DNA of 64,000 bases from Isoetes taiwanensis (taxonomy: Eukaryota > Streptophyta > Lycopodiopsida > Isoetales > Isoetaceae). The notes under the pieces are model-generated. The model saw nothing but the letters and a program-made list of their open reading frames with translations, was not told the DNA's origin and did no database searches. This document shows, piece after piece, positions 13,240 to 24,360 of this stretch. How positions within the stretch are numbered: the stretch's first letter is position 1; every line of letters starts with the position of its first letter. The position numbers and the translations under genes were made by a program. The stretch covers positions 11,185,317 through 11,249,316 of the forward strand of contig JAJEKV010000006.1 of NCBI GenBank assembly GCA_021234155.1. The letters are read 5' to 3'.

Positions 13240-13765
13240 GCAACACAAACCATTAACATTCAACATATAAAAATTAAATCCCCCAACACATAACAACCAA
13301 CACATAACAACCATTGACATTAACAACCAACACATAACTACCATTGACATTAATCAACACAACCATTGGGTCTAATACATTTAAATTAAAACCCCCCTTA
13401 AACCCCCTTTGGTTTGGGTGCATATTCACACGGTGGGTGACGTAGGGCAGCGAGAGCCCTCATAATTGTATTTTACACGTACGAAATTAACACCATATAG
13501 TATTTCGCTTGAAATCTTATAGTATTTTGCGAATCTTGTTATACAGTATAGCAAATTTTGTACTTGCATACCTCACAAACGAGGAACTTTACGTACGGTG
13601 TAGATTAAGGAATAAGGGGTGAATATGCCTATCCAACGACTCGATTTGCGGAGTCACCCAGGTGTGAATATGCACCCAAACCAAAGGGGGTTTAAGGGGG
13701 GTTTTAATTTAAATGTATTAGACCCAATGGTTGTGTTGATTAATGTCAATGGTAGTTATGTGTAA
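13240..13765. mobile_element. Long-TIR MITE, copy A
   Basis: Roughly 100-bp inverted repeats bracket a core of about 220 bp. The inner arms are the rule AAACCCCC...TTGGTTTGGGTGCATATTC on the left (13386-13430) and its complement at 13660-13720. The outer arms carry CAACCATTGGGTCTAATAC and complement. Two further family members are at 14577-14990 and 40925-41262. There is no coding capacity. The bases GGCCCCGAAGGGGCC just outside (13212-13230) resemble bases bordering copy C, so the true element may be slightly larger. Confidence 0.7.
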
Positions 13766-14577
13766 GGCAGATCATCCAATAGAAGGATTAAAGGAAAGAA
13801 AAGAATATGTGGTGACCAAACATGAAAAAATATGGAGCACCACATATAACATCCAACAACATAGAGGAAGGAAAAAAAAAGGATATGTGGTGACCAAACA
13901 TGACTACAGATATTCTCGATGGAGGTTTGCAACAAGGGGCATTTTTGATGGAACGTATATGATCAGGCATTATCTATGGTAAACCTGATCCAATCCAAGC
14001 CCCTGCCATTACCAAGAGGGTTAGGGCAATGCGTTAGATAAAGACGAGAATGGCACATATACCAGAAATGAGTCAACTATAACTTGAAAAGCTCTGTGGT
14101 CATCCATACATTTGGCTGCACTATTTGTACTGCCGTTCCTCACATCTAGTTATGTAATTTGGCTTCATCCTCTTGCCATTGAAAATGGACAAGTTTGGCA
14201 GCCGAAAACCCTCTGCATTCACACAAGCTAAGGTTGTCACCCATTTCCTACTGTTCATGACATTAATCTTCAAACCCCTAACTTTGCCTGCCTAGATATC
14301 GTTTTCATTAGCATTCCATACCCTGGATAAACGAATTTGGTGTCATATATTCCCTTATAATGGTAGAGTAGAACATGTATTTTGGTTCATGGCTAGTGCA
14401 TGCGCCCTTTTTTGGGGTTTGTGCACTCTTCAAAGATATATGGGGATGTCTTTTCTTGACAACTTCCACCATTTGTTACCTGGCAGATTCATGCTTGTGG
14501 ATATCACATTGTTATTGCAAATTCCTATGCCTGAGGCTGCCTTTTCCAAAGCCTAAGCCACCAGTTCTTCTTTCTCG
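13766..14577 (-). pseudogene. pogo/Tigger-like transposase remnant, unit 1
   Basis: The segment is colinear with the split copy in unit 2 (22262-22400, 23755-23944 and 27784-28290). On the minus strand 14105-14300 encodes relics of the DDE domain of pogo/CENP-B-type transposases, of the form TTLACVNAEGFRLPNL followed by IFNGKR. Further upstream a piece resembles the CENPB-type DNA-binding domain (WWRLFKQRHP in the better copy). Stop codons and frame changes prevent a full product. The left end carries a repeated GTGGTGACCAAACATGA sequence. The 5' part of the gene is cut off at 14577 by MITE copy B. Confidence 0.6.
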
Positions 14578-14990
14578 TCACGGGGGGTGACTCCGGGCAT
14601 CGAGAGCTGTTGGATAGGCATATTCGCCCCTTATTCCTTAATCTAGACCGTACGTAGAGTTCCTCGTTTGTGGGGTATGCAAGTACAAGATTTGCTATAC
14701 TGTATAACAAGATTCGCAAAATACTATAAGATTTCAACTGGAATACTTTATGGTGTTGATTTCGTACGTGCAAAATACAAATATGAGGGCTCTCCGCCCC
14801 TAACCGTCCCCCCCGTGTGAATATGCACCCAAACCAAAGGGGGTTTAAGGGGGATTTTAATTTAGATGTGTTGGATCCAATGGTTATGTTTATTAATGTC
14901 AATGGTAGTTATGTGTTGGATCCAATGGTTATGTTTATTAATGTCAATGGTAGTTATGTGTTATGGTAGTTATCCGACCATCCTATTTCT
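14577..14990. mobile_element. Long-TIR MITE, copy B, core inverted
   Basis: The right arm reads GTGTGAATATGCACCCAAAC and the following bases as in copies A and C. The core (TACTGTATAACAAGATTCGC) is the reverse complement of the core of copy A relative to that arm. The matching left arm is missing or replaced. The right end carries a direct duplication of about 50 bp (GGATCCAATGGTTATGTTTA twice). The insertion truncates the pogo-like remnant. Confidence 0.55.
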
Positions 14991-15410
14991 GGCAAGGTGC
15001 ATCTGTCCTCATGTTTTTTTGTCTATGGCATGCAAATCCGCACTGGCCATGCCCCTTCTGGGCATTCGTTTAGGCACCTCAGAAGCAGATCCGGCCAATT
15101 TATGTACAAAGATGAGGAAAGATGATGCTTCAACGCTTTCGTAGATTGCTTAGGAGAGCAAGAATAGGTTAGCCGGTTTCCAGAGTGGATCCCAAGAACA
15201 TCGGCTACCACTAGTTTACACCTGATAGCAGGTTTGTAGCAGTCATCGGTATATTCCTGGTATATACTGGCATATACCTAGAATATGCCATAAACCCATA
15301 TCAACGAGGGCTTGCCCCCCTAGGGGCAACCCAAAAAAAAAAAAAAAAATCTATAGGATGTTAAAACCTACAAATGCCTCACCATAAAATTATTTTGTAA
15401 AACTGTCATA
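14991..15410. other. Boundary between the two duplication units
   Basis: No gene. It contains short palindromic words around GGTATATTCCTGGTATATAC and a poly-A run near 15335-15349. Homology to the start of unit 1 resumes at 15411. Confidence 0.4.
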
Positions 15411-16930
15411 TAAACAAAGACAATGCACTATAATATTTCTATAGTGTCAACATCTGAGATCAAACTCGTATGACATCAAATCCATAATTTTCTACGCTAT
15501 GGTTTTTTTTTATCTAATCCATTGTTGAAAGGCTTGCTTCATGTTACCCTTGCCCCATCTAACAGACATCGTTATTCTAGCCAACAATGAAAGAATCGCC
15601 TCTTTGAATTGTTACTAACGACCGAGAATGTTGGGCACCATAACTAGTTTTGATTAAAAGCCAAACATAATTTTGCCATGTCATATAGTCGTCATTGCGA
15701 TCTACTCTAACTTGAACGGAAGTTAAATTTAAAATATCCATGTCCTTTTGCCAAGACCTTTTTTAAAGGACAACCAATATTTGGTGGCCTTAAAAAAATG
15801 ATAATGTTGTATGTTGCCATGGTGGATCTCCATTTCATTTTTTTTTGTTCTATTTTTCTTTCTTGATCCATTAATTGTTCTACGTGGATTTTTTTATGTT
15901 CCATATATATATATGTGGAATGACTCCATAAAAACTATAACTTAAATTAAGAAACTATAATGCCACATCCTCAAAGATGTCCACCCTACTCAAACCTCAC
16001 CATAAAGTCGAGTAGTCTCACTTCATTTGAATTTTGGTTAGAGGACTATAAACTTCTGCTCCTTGAGTCCCATTTTACACCCTACATTCAACTTTAAAAG
16101 CCAACCAAGCCCTAAAGTGGAGTAGTCTCAATCCATTTTGAATTTTTCAATTAGAGGACTAGAAACTTTTGCTCCACGAGTCCCCATTTTACACCGTATA
16201 TGCAACTTTAAAAGTCCAAATAATGTGTGTCTCCTCTCCGGGACCAAAAGATGGTTTGTCCCCATTGGAATTAGATTTTGCACTAAGCATAAAACATCGC
16301 GCTCTTTATTTATATTTATTGAAGTTTTAGAAAGAAACCACTAAGGGCGCTTTCCCACGGGCCTCCAACCTCAAGGTTTTCTTGAGGTCCAGATCTTAGT
16401 GTGCGGGTTCTCATGGGTGCCTCAGCTTGAAGGATACAGGTTTCTGACCTAAATTCAAAGTAATTATCAAGCATTTATAAACACGGAGGTTTTGGATCTT
16501 AGTGTGCGGGTTCTCATGGGTGCCTCAGCTTGAAGGATTCAGGTTTCTGATCTAAATTCAAAGTAATTAACAAGCATTTATGAACACGGAGATTTTGGAT
16601 CTGGCAATTTATTTTCAGGTCGGCAATGTCATGGGAAAGCAGACCAATCTGCATGGAAATTCAGGTGAGAGACGAGTTAAGTTTGACACTTGTGTTGTCG
16701 TTAATATATAGAACCTCAAGGTTTGAGGTCCAGATCTAGGCATGTGGGTTCCCATGGGTGCCTCACCTCAGCTGAATTCAAAGTAATAGTGAAGCATTTA
16801 TGAACGCAGAGGTTTTAGACCTGGCAATCTAATTTGAGGTCACCAATGTCATGGGAAAGCAGGCCAATTTGCCGAGGTTACATGATTTATGTATACAAGA
16901 AACTTATCGCGGCCTTTACGGCCGCCATAA
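15411..16930. repeat. Duplicated repeat block, unit 2 copy
   Basis: Colinear with 1651-3270 but lacking the 316-bp MITE. It carries an extra ~180-bp repeat at 16711-16890, the same sequence that is inserted in the promoter of P450 copy 1. Two ~105-bp units starting AGATCTTAGTGTGCGGG lie at about 16392 and 16496. No gene. Confidence 0.75.
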
Positions 16931-18890
16931 ACGCTTTTCTTCCCCAACTTCGTCTATGCATCTTTTGGAACATGAATTTGAACCTGCATTTTGTTGCTTT
17001 GTCTTTAATACCTGCACAATAGAAGAATATTGATCATAACGACTTGTTACGGAAGATGTTTTGCATTAAATCAAAAGAGCATTTCTCTTCACCGAGATAT
17101 CAGAAAAAAGGAGTGTCTCATCATCATCCCGTATCCATGTGCTAGAACCTGCTTACTGATCGACAATCACAAGTTCCCAATTTTGGTTTAAACATAAGAC
17201 AACATTCATACATTAAAAGCTTTATTAATTATTGCTATTTCTTATTGCATTCACAAAAATCGGTGTCTGTTTCTGCCAGTGATGAGTGATGACCTGTTCT
17301 TTTGTTTTTGAGGCCCTACATCAGGAACTTTAGAAGATCAGAGTCATGAAATTGTCGCTAGCTCATCTTCACGCATAATAATGAGAAACATAAAAATGGA
17401 ACAGATATAGAAAACACAACAATAAAACTACCAGAATCTCATGTATACATCAAAAGCAGTTAATAAATTAAACAGAGACTTCCACGTTGGTAATTTCATA
17501 TGAACACTAATTGTTTGCTGAAATCATCATTCTACCGGTGCTAAGATTGTGCGGCGGTGCATGTAACGACTAGCTTTTGGCATATATGCAATGGCGAGCA
17601 TTTACCATATGCATTATTTTGCTAGAACTTGTGCTCCCAATTCGAGTTCGTAGAGCGAGGCACTCAAATACCTCGTAGTTACTTGGTATAGGAAATGCCC
17701 CAAATGAAGAACAATATCTTGTGGGCCAAGACCACAATCAACAATCGACAAGAAACCGGCGTCCTTGAGAATCCCAAATCAAGTCCCGATCTATCTCGAG
17801 CAATTGGGCATTTCGCTATCCCGCCAAACTCATAGGGGTGATGAATCCTTGATCTTCTATGGCAATATACGGAAAGATTTGATGAGGGAACTTCCCCATG
17901 CCGCATGAACATCAACCATGTGTTCCTTGTAACCTTGTGTTAGCTTACGCACAACATCGCACTAGAATGGCGGATCGTGAATTCAATGTTTGGGCGCCCC
18001 CAATTGAGGAAGTTTTAGCTTCGGATGGGAGATCTTAGAATTTATTGCCACGTAAAAAAGCAAGAAGGGCGAGATTGTCTGCAAAAAGAAATGACGGAAA
18101 ATTTGAAAGGACAAACCCAGGCCCTGTGAACGCACCACAAAAGCTCCAGAAGAACAGGATATTCAGCCCAAATCATTCATGGCAGATTTGATGCATTAAC
18201 AGTTCCAAGCATTGCTCGGATGTGAAGCTGCAAGAAAAATACTCACCGATGAAGCATCCTCTAGCTTTAGTTTTAGTACATATGGTAAGCAGGCAGATCG
18301 AAAGTTAGCTTCTGGGATTTCTTTTGCCAGCCCATTGACACGAATAGGCTGTAAACCATAAGCCAATACCGGAACGAGGACCTGTTTCCCTCAAGCCTGA
18401 TGGCAAAACGGCCTTTAAGAAAACGGCCTTTGTTTATCAACCTTGAAGGGCTCTAGGCCAACTTGTCCTTCCCTCTGAAACACATGCTCCTATGATGAAA
18501 TGCTCTGTTATTTAAAAGAATGAAACTCGGCTATGCCAGATTGCCCACATGTAATACCTGATCGCTGCCACACAGAGAAAACTTGAGGTCTCTGCCATCG
18601 CCAACATCCAGGCATCTAGTTGCGATGGCATTGTTGCGTTAAAATTGCAGAGCTCGCTGCTCGCCGGAATGGGGCAGAGGAACTGGAAAAGCAGAGCGGA
18701 ATCTTCCCTTGAAGAGAAGCAATGTATATGACGTCACATGCGTACATCAGTTTTTTTCTCGAACTGGTTCGCTTGGTTGGGTTGGAGCTTAAAGGAATTG
18801 ACCACCACGTGTCAGCAGGAGCTTGTCTCAAATAAATAGCATCAAATAAATAGGAAAAGTTTGAAAAATTGTCACTGCTTTATATATGAA
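16931..18890. other. Gene-poor stretch upstream of P450 copy 2
   Basis: No gene is supported. Short frames have no motif. TTTATATATG at 18881-18890 is a TATA-like word conserved with the region upstream of P450 copy 1, but it lies about 270 bp from the start codon and its use is unproven. Confidence 0.4.
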
Positions 18891-19155
18891 TGAAAATAGT
18901 CAACTTAATTGGGAGAGGGAAGAAGAACGAGTTAATTTTGACATGTTGTGGTTAATATACAGCCTAGAATAGAATATGCGGTTGAAAGGTTTGTTCATAC
19001 GAGGGGGACAAGTGGCATGGGGGTTGAAAGGTTGTAATATGTACATTGAAAGGTTGTAATATGGACACAGGGGGCAAGGCAAGCGAGCTGATACAGTGTA
19101 TTTGAAACACAAGGTATAGAGGAAGAGCTTGGAGGAGGAGCTTGAGTGAGGAGCG

Positions 19156-20825
19156 ATGGGGTGGATTTCATGGGTAACAGGGGCAGCGGTGGTATTATGG
19201 TGGATATGGAGCAAGATGGTGCAGAGAAGGAAGGGGGCAAGGCTACCGCCGGGGCCGGCCGGGCTGCCGATTGTGGGGAGCCTGCTCAGCATCAGGCCTC
19301 CGGTGTACAGGTGCTTTGCAGAATGGGGCAAAAAATACGGGCCGATCATGACTGTGAATCTGGGCATCTACCCCAACGTCGTCTTCTCGAATGCTTCCCT
19401 GGCCGCCGAAGCCCTCAAGGTGCAGGACCACATCCTCGGCTCCAGGCCTCCCAACATGATCGCCCAGATCATGAACGCCTCCGGCTACGACATGGTCTGG
19501 GCTCCCCTCGGCCCCGAATGGACCTCTGCTCGAAAAATCTCCAACACCGAGCTCCTCTCCGCCTCAAGCCTCAAGAAATTCCGCGAGGCCCGCCTTCTCG
19601 AAGTCTCCAAACTCGTCCAAGAGATCCAAAACAGAGTCTCCAATTCCAATTCCAGTCCCCCAATTGTTCTCAGGCATCTCCTCTGGAACGTTGTCATCAA
19701 TAATATGTCTGAGATGGTCCTCGGCAAACGCTATGTTCCTAACGATCCCCAGGCGCAGGAAATTCGTAGCATCACCACTGATCTCATGCGCCTTGCAAGC
19801 CTCTTCAATATTGGCCAGTTCATCCCTTTTCTTCGTAAATTGGACCTCCAAGGCTCCGAGAAGCTGGTTCGAAGCATCAAATCTCGCATGAATTCCGTTG
19901 TCGATGCTCTCGTTTCAAACCACAAACCAAATCAGAGCCAGGGGTTTCTCGACACTCTGCTTCGGCTTCAGGATACGTATCACATGAACCACCAAACCGT
20001 GGGGAATCTGCTGTGGGTAAGTACATATTTTTCCTGCTAGTTTTCGTCGATTGCATGCTACTTGGAATTTTTTATTCCTTCACAGCTAGGAGTGTTTTGA
20101 AAACAAATGCACAGTATTATCAAAACGCTATTCTATTCTTCAGGTCTTCAGGTTTGATTAGTTTAATCAGGCAATAAATAACTTAACGGATTGTGGTGTA
20201 TTTATTTTGACCGTTTCAGAACATGATGGCCGCTGGAACAGACACCATAGTTTCAAGCACAGAGTGGACTATGGCAGAGCTTCTCACTCACCCCGAGAAA
20301 CTCGCCCGAGCAAAAAAAGAGATCGCCCAAATCGTGCCACGTGGCAGGCTCGTGGACGAGGATGACGTGGACAAGCTAACCTACCTTCAATGGTCTTACA
20401 AAGAATCCCTCCGCCTCCACCCCCCCACCCCCATGTTGCTCCCACATTTCAGCACTCAGGATTGCAAGGTTGCTGGCTATGACATACCCGCCCGCACTGT
20501 TGTTCATGTCAATGCCTTCGCCGTCCACAGAGATGCATCTGTCTGGGACAATCCTGAAGAATTTTTGCCTGAGAGGTATGAGACGGAGGACGTTGACATG
20601 CGCGGCTCCGACCTCCGCCTCATACCCTTTGGTAGCGGCCGTAGAGTCTGCCCTGGACTCCGCTATGCCATCATTGCTGCTACTCTTATGCTCGCCAATT
20701 TGATCCATAACTTTGAGTGGTCTCTCCCTCCTGGAACATCACCTTCTGATGTGGATATGGTAGAGGACTTTGGTATTGTCCAAGGCATGCGTACTCCAAT
20801 ATCTGCAGTTGCTTCCACTAGCTAA
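19156..20825 (+). CDS. Cytochrome P450, CYP71-clan (A-type), copy 2
   Basis: Exons 19156-20016 and 20220-20825 are joined in phase 0 by a 203-bp GT-AG intron and give 488 residues. All P450 landmarks of copy 1 are kept: anchor, LPPGPAGLP, AAGTDT, KESLR, PERY and FGSGRRVCPG. About 15 substitutions and a two-residue deletion in a serine/asparagine stretch near residue 165 separate the two proteins, so both are probably functional and the duplication is fairly recent. The promoter lacks the ~190-bp insertion and the 45-bp duplication of copy 1, which suggests possible divergence in regulation. A 30-bp tandem duplication spans the stop codon. The substrate is unknown. Confidence 0.95.
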
Positions 20826-20868
20826 TATGCAAGACCACATGCTTCCACTAGCTAATATGCAAGACCAC
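20812..20868. repeat. 30-bp tandem duplication over the P450 copy 2 stop codon
   Basis: GCTTCCACTAGCTAATATGC and the following ten bases occur twice in direct succession. The first copy holds the real stop codon. Copy 1 of the gene has a single unit. The coding sequence is unaffected. Confidence 0.85.
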
Positions 20869-22225
20869 AGGTGGTCATTCATTGAAATACTTTATCTGTA
20901 CTTTTGCATCATGCCTAAAATTGTAATCTTAAGCTCAATGAATGAGATTAATGAAAACATAAGGGTTGTTGCAAATCACAATGGTAAAGATAAAATAATT
21001 GAATTTAAAGAATACAATGGATTCCATTTTTTCATTGCATGTCATGAAAGTGCCTTGGTATCTTACCTTTGTTTCATCCCAACTAACACTAGGAAATCAA
21101 TACATGTATATTATGCCATAAGGGTTTGACCAAGAAGCAAGAGGAGGGCTTTTTAATATTAGTGAGGACTAATTAATTTTTTTTAATTTTTTTTTGTAAG
21201 GAACAATGTTGATGGAAAAAGAAGGCTGCCAGATAAATTCTTGTAACCCAATATATAAAAATTGTTACGTACTATTGGCACATATATAATCGTAATGTTT
21301 GGTGGAAAATCGAGTGTTGATCAGATTTCTTGCCTTTGTAACACAAATGTTCATGGTTAGTCTATACATTTACTTCCATGTACATGAATGCTTTAGGTCT
21401 ACCCAAAACTTAGGCACAAGAATCATAAATGGAATTAAATTGAACGTTAAATTGAACAAGTTTAAAGTAACTTTAGCGAGCTCAATCTTTGATACAAGAC
21501 TAGTCATAAATGTGCATTCCCCGACCTTTAGCAAGCTCGTCATAAATGCCCTGCATTGCCCGAATTCAGTAGCCTCTATAATAGAAACTTAGCTTGCTCT
21601 AGAAACCAAAATGTTATAATCTGAAAATAAGTACAAAGGAAAGAGATACACAAGCAACAACTCCAACAAGACTAGGCAGATGCATTATAAATTAGGTAAA
21701 AAGTGTCAAATAAGGGACAACAATTGAGAAGACAACATAGAAAAAGTGGCAAAAGATCCAACATGCTCTTTTTAATCATGAGTGGACGACGTCGAAGGAG
21801 TCAATGAAGCCAATGGACCACTACACATCAAAAAAAAAAGGCAAGGCATGTCACAAGGATTAAAGGGAAGGAAAGGACACGTGGTGGCCAAACATGAAAA
21901 AGAGCACCACAACATGGAAATTGGGTGATTCATTCCGTCCCTAGAATGGAAGTTGGCCCTACTCATTCCATTCAACAGGTAAAAAGTTTAGGTATCAGGT
22001 AAATTTCGGTTTCCATGGTGTAAGGGAACTAAAATTGGTCGCAACATTTTGCAACTTCAGATGATTCCCTCCTAGTTGCCGTCAATCGCAGGACCCCTTT
22101 TGAGATTGCAGAATGCTGCTCCCAATCTCTGTTCCCCCATACATACACCACCAAACAAGGTAGATGGATGAAAGAAAATCCGCAAAAATATCATACCTTT
22201 TTGGGAATGGAGGATAGACAAAGAC
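20869..22225. repeat. 3' flank of P450 copy 2
   Basis: Colinear with 10915-12236; see that entry. It contains no supported gene. Confidence 0.75.
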
Positions 22226-22261
22226 GTAGAAGCCAACAATAAACTACAAATAAGAAAAGGT

Positions 22262-22558
22262 TAAGGCAGATCATCCAATAGAAGGATTAAAGGAAAGAAA
22301 AGAATATGTGGTGACCAAGCATGAAAAAATATGGAGCACCATATATAACATCCAACAAGGTAGAGGAAGGAAAAAAAAGGATATGTGGTGACCAAACATG
22401 AAAAATATGGATCACCACATATAACACCCAACAAGGTAGAGGAAGGAAAAACTCGCGAAAAAATGTATGAGACAAGACCTAAACTAACAAGCCAAAAACA
22501 AATATTCCCTATATCTCTTGATGATGACAAGATGAAATCAAGTGAGGAAAAGACACAT
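22262..22558. repeat. Left end of the pogo-containing repeat, unit 2
   Basis: Positions 22262-22400 match 13760-13900, with the word GTGGTGACCAAACATGA repeated. Positions 22400-22550 have no counterpart in unit 1. The hAT element follows directly. Confidence 0.6.
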
Positions 22559-23467
22559 CAGTGTTGTTTACGTACCCGTATTTTACGTTTACATACGTCA
22601 CGTACCTTCCTCACAGTACTATACGTACTATACCAATAAGTTGACATGTCAAATTGAGCTCTTGTTTTATTAATACCGTACTTAACGTATTAATACATAC
22701 GGTACGTATGATACGTACTTAAAAAAAAAAAACCCGTCCAAATGACATTAGATCAATAGAATTGGTAAACTTATACGTTATGAAAGATACATTATTATAT
22801 ATTATAGATTAGGAGTAAAAAACACATTAGGAGACTTTAGTCATTAGGGAAATTATGGAATTGTAGTTTAAAAAAAAAAAAAATCTTCTTGCAAATAAAA
22901 ACTTAAAACCTCTGCATTTTCCCCCTCTTTCTTCTTATCCTAGCCGTCGAATCGGAATGGAGATGGAGATGCAAACCCACCTTTCTCCTTGTTTTGTCAT
23001 GGCAGGAGGAACATCTTCTCCTTAATACTTCAATAGTTTGCAATCATGCCAGGAAAGAAATACAGAGGTCAGCGACAGTTAATAACTCTGGATGCAACAA
23101 ATGAGCAATAATTACTTAAATTTATTTGTCTATGGGTGTAGATTGCAAACTAGAATATATCACTCTTAAATAGATATATTTTGGATTGAAATTTTCTAGA
23201 GTAATATATTCTGGTTCATTATTTAAAACTTGAAGTTCTCCATACTAGTTGTTATTGCACTCATTTCAACTACAATACAAGAAATAATAGTTCAAAAGAA
23301 TTACAGGAAGTACTTAACGTACTGTACGTAAAGTACGTATTTAATAAGTATTTTATAATTCCAAAAAATGTATTTAAAGTACCTTTTAAATGAGAGGTAT
23401 GCATACGGTATTAATATGTTAAGTACGTATAATACCCGTACCATACTAAACGTACCTGACAACACTG
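22559..23467. mobile_element. Non-autonomous hAT element, 909 bp
   Basis: The element starts CAGTGTTG and ends CAACACTG, the ends typical of hAT transposons. It is flanked by a perfect 8-bp target-site duplication AGACACAT (22551-22558 and 23468-23475), the length expected of hAT. Subterminal regions at both ends are rich in the palindromic words TACGTA and ACGTAC, plausible transposase-binding sites. No transposase is encoded. Unit 1 of the segmental duplication lacks it. Confidence 0.9.
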
Positions 23468-23475
23468 AGACACAT

Positions 23476-23944
23476 AGGGGAGGGTCGCCTGCCCTGGGCT
23501 CGCTGACAGCTGCGTTCTCAGGGTGCCCAACCCCATCTAGCAACCCCTCCTACCACCACGTGAGAAGTGACTTTTCGTTGTGACATATCGCATCGGGGCC
23601 AATCAGGTTACAACCCTCAATCGACTTGGATCACGCCTATTCAACTTAAAGGGATTCGATTTGGCTAGCAGATCAGTCGCGATTCTCATAAATAAAATCG
23701 ATTAATCAATTGAATTGGTTCGAACTATTGCAGAAACTTAATCCCACACACATAGATATTCTCGATGAAGGTTTGCAACAAGGGGCACTTTTGATGGAAC
23801 GTATATGATCAGGCATTATCTATGGTAACCCTGATCCAATCCAAGCCCCTGCAATTACCAAGAGGATTAGGGCAAAGCGTTAGATAAAGATGAGAATAGC
23901 ATATACACCAGAAATGAGTCAACTATAACTTGAAAAGCTTTGTG
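23476..23944. other. Spacer and pogo-repeat segment
   Basis: 23476-23750 holds no recognised feature. 23755-23944 matches 13910-14100 of unit 1 and is interrupted at 23944 by the 3.84-kb element. Confidence 0.55.
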
Positions 23945-24027
23945 AAGTCGTATTTAATTAAAGTGGGACAAATCTTGAATTTTGGGACTCGGACTGAAAA
24001 TGGGACTCATATTGACATCAAAATTTC

Positions 24028-24360
24028 AAGGGAGAAGAAGGGGCAAGGGAAAGGGGGCAAGGAAGAAGAAGGGGCAAGGGGGCAAGGGGCAAGGGGCAAA
24101 GAAGGAAGAAGGGGGGAAGGGGGGGGCAAGGGAGAAGAAGGGGCAAGCGGGCAAGGGGCAAGGGAGAAGAAGGGGGCAAGGGAGAAGAGGGCAAAGGGAA
24201 GGGAGGGGGCAAGGGAGAAGAAGGGGCAAGGGGGCAAGGGGCAAGGGGCAAGGGGGCAAGGGACAAGGGGGGAGAAGAAGGGGGGCAAGGGAGAAGAAGA
24301 AGGGGCAAGGGGGCAAGGGGCAAGGGGAAGAAGGGGCAAGGGGCAAGGGGCAAGGGAACG
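24028..24360 (+). repeat. Purine tract of GGGGCAAGGG / GAGAAGAAGGGG repeats
   Basis: About 330 bp of the plus strand are almost only A and G, broken by the C of GGGGCAAGGG. Runs of three to seven G recur throughout, which could form G-quadruplexes and triplex DNA. Long open frames on both strands here are side effects of the composition. Confidence 0.85.

Noticed and set aside
15335-15349. Poly-A run as a retrotransposon tail
   Set aside because: No LINE or SINE body precedes it.
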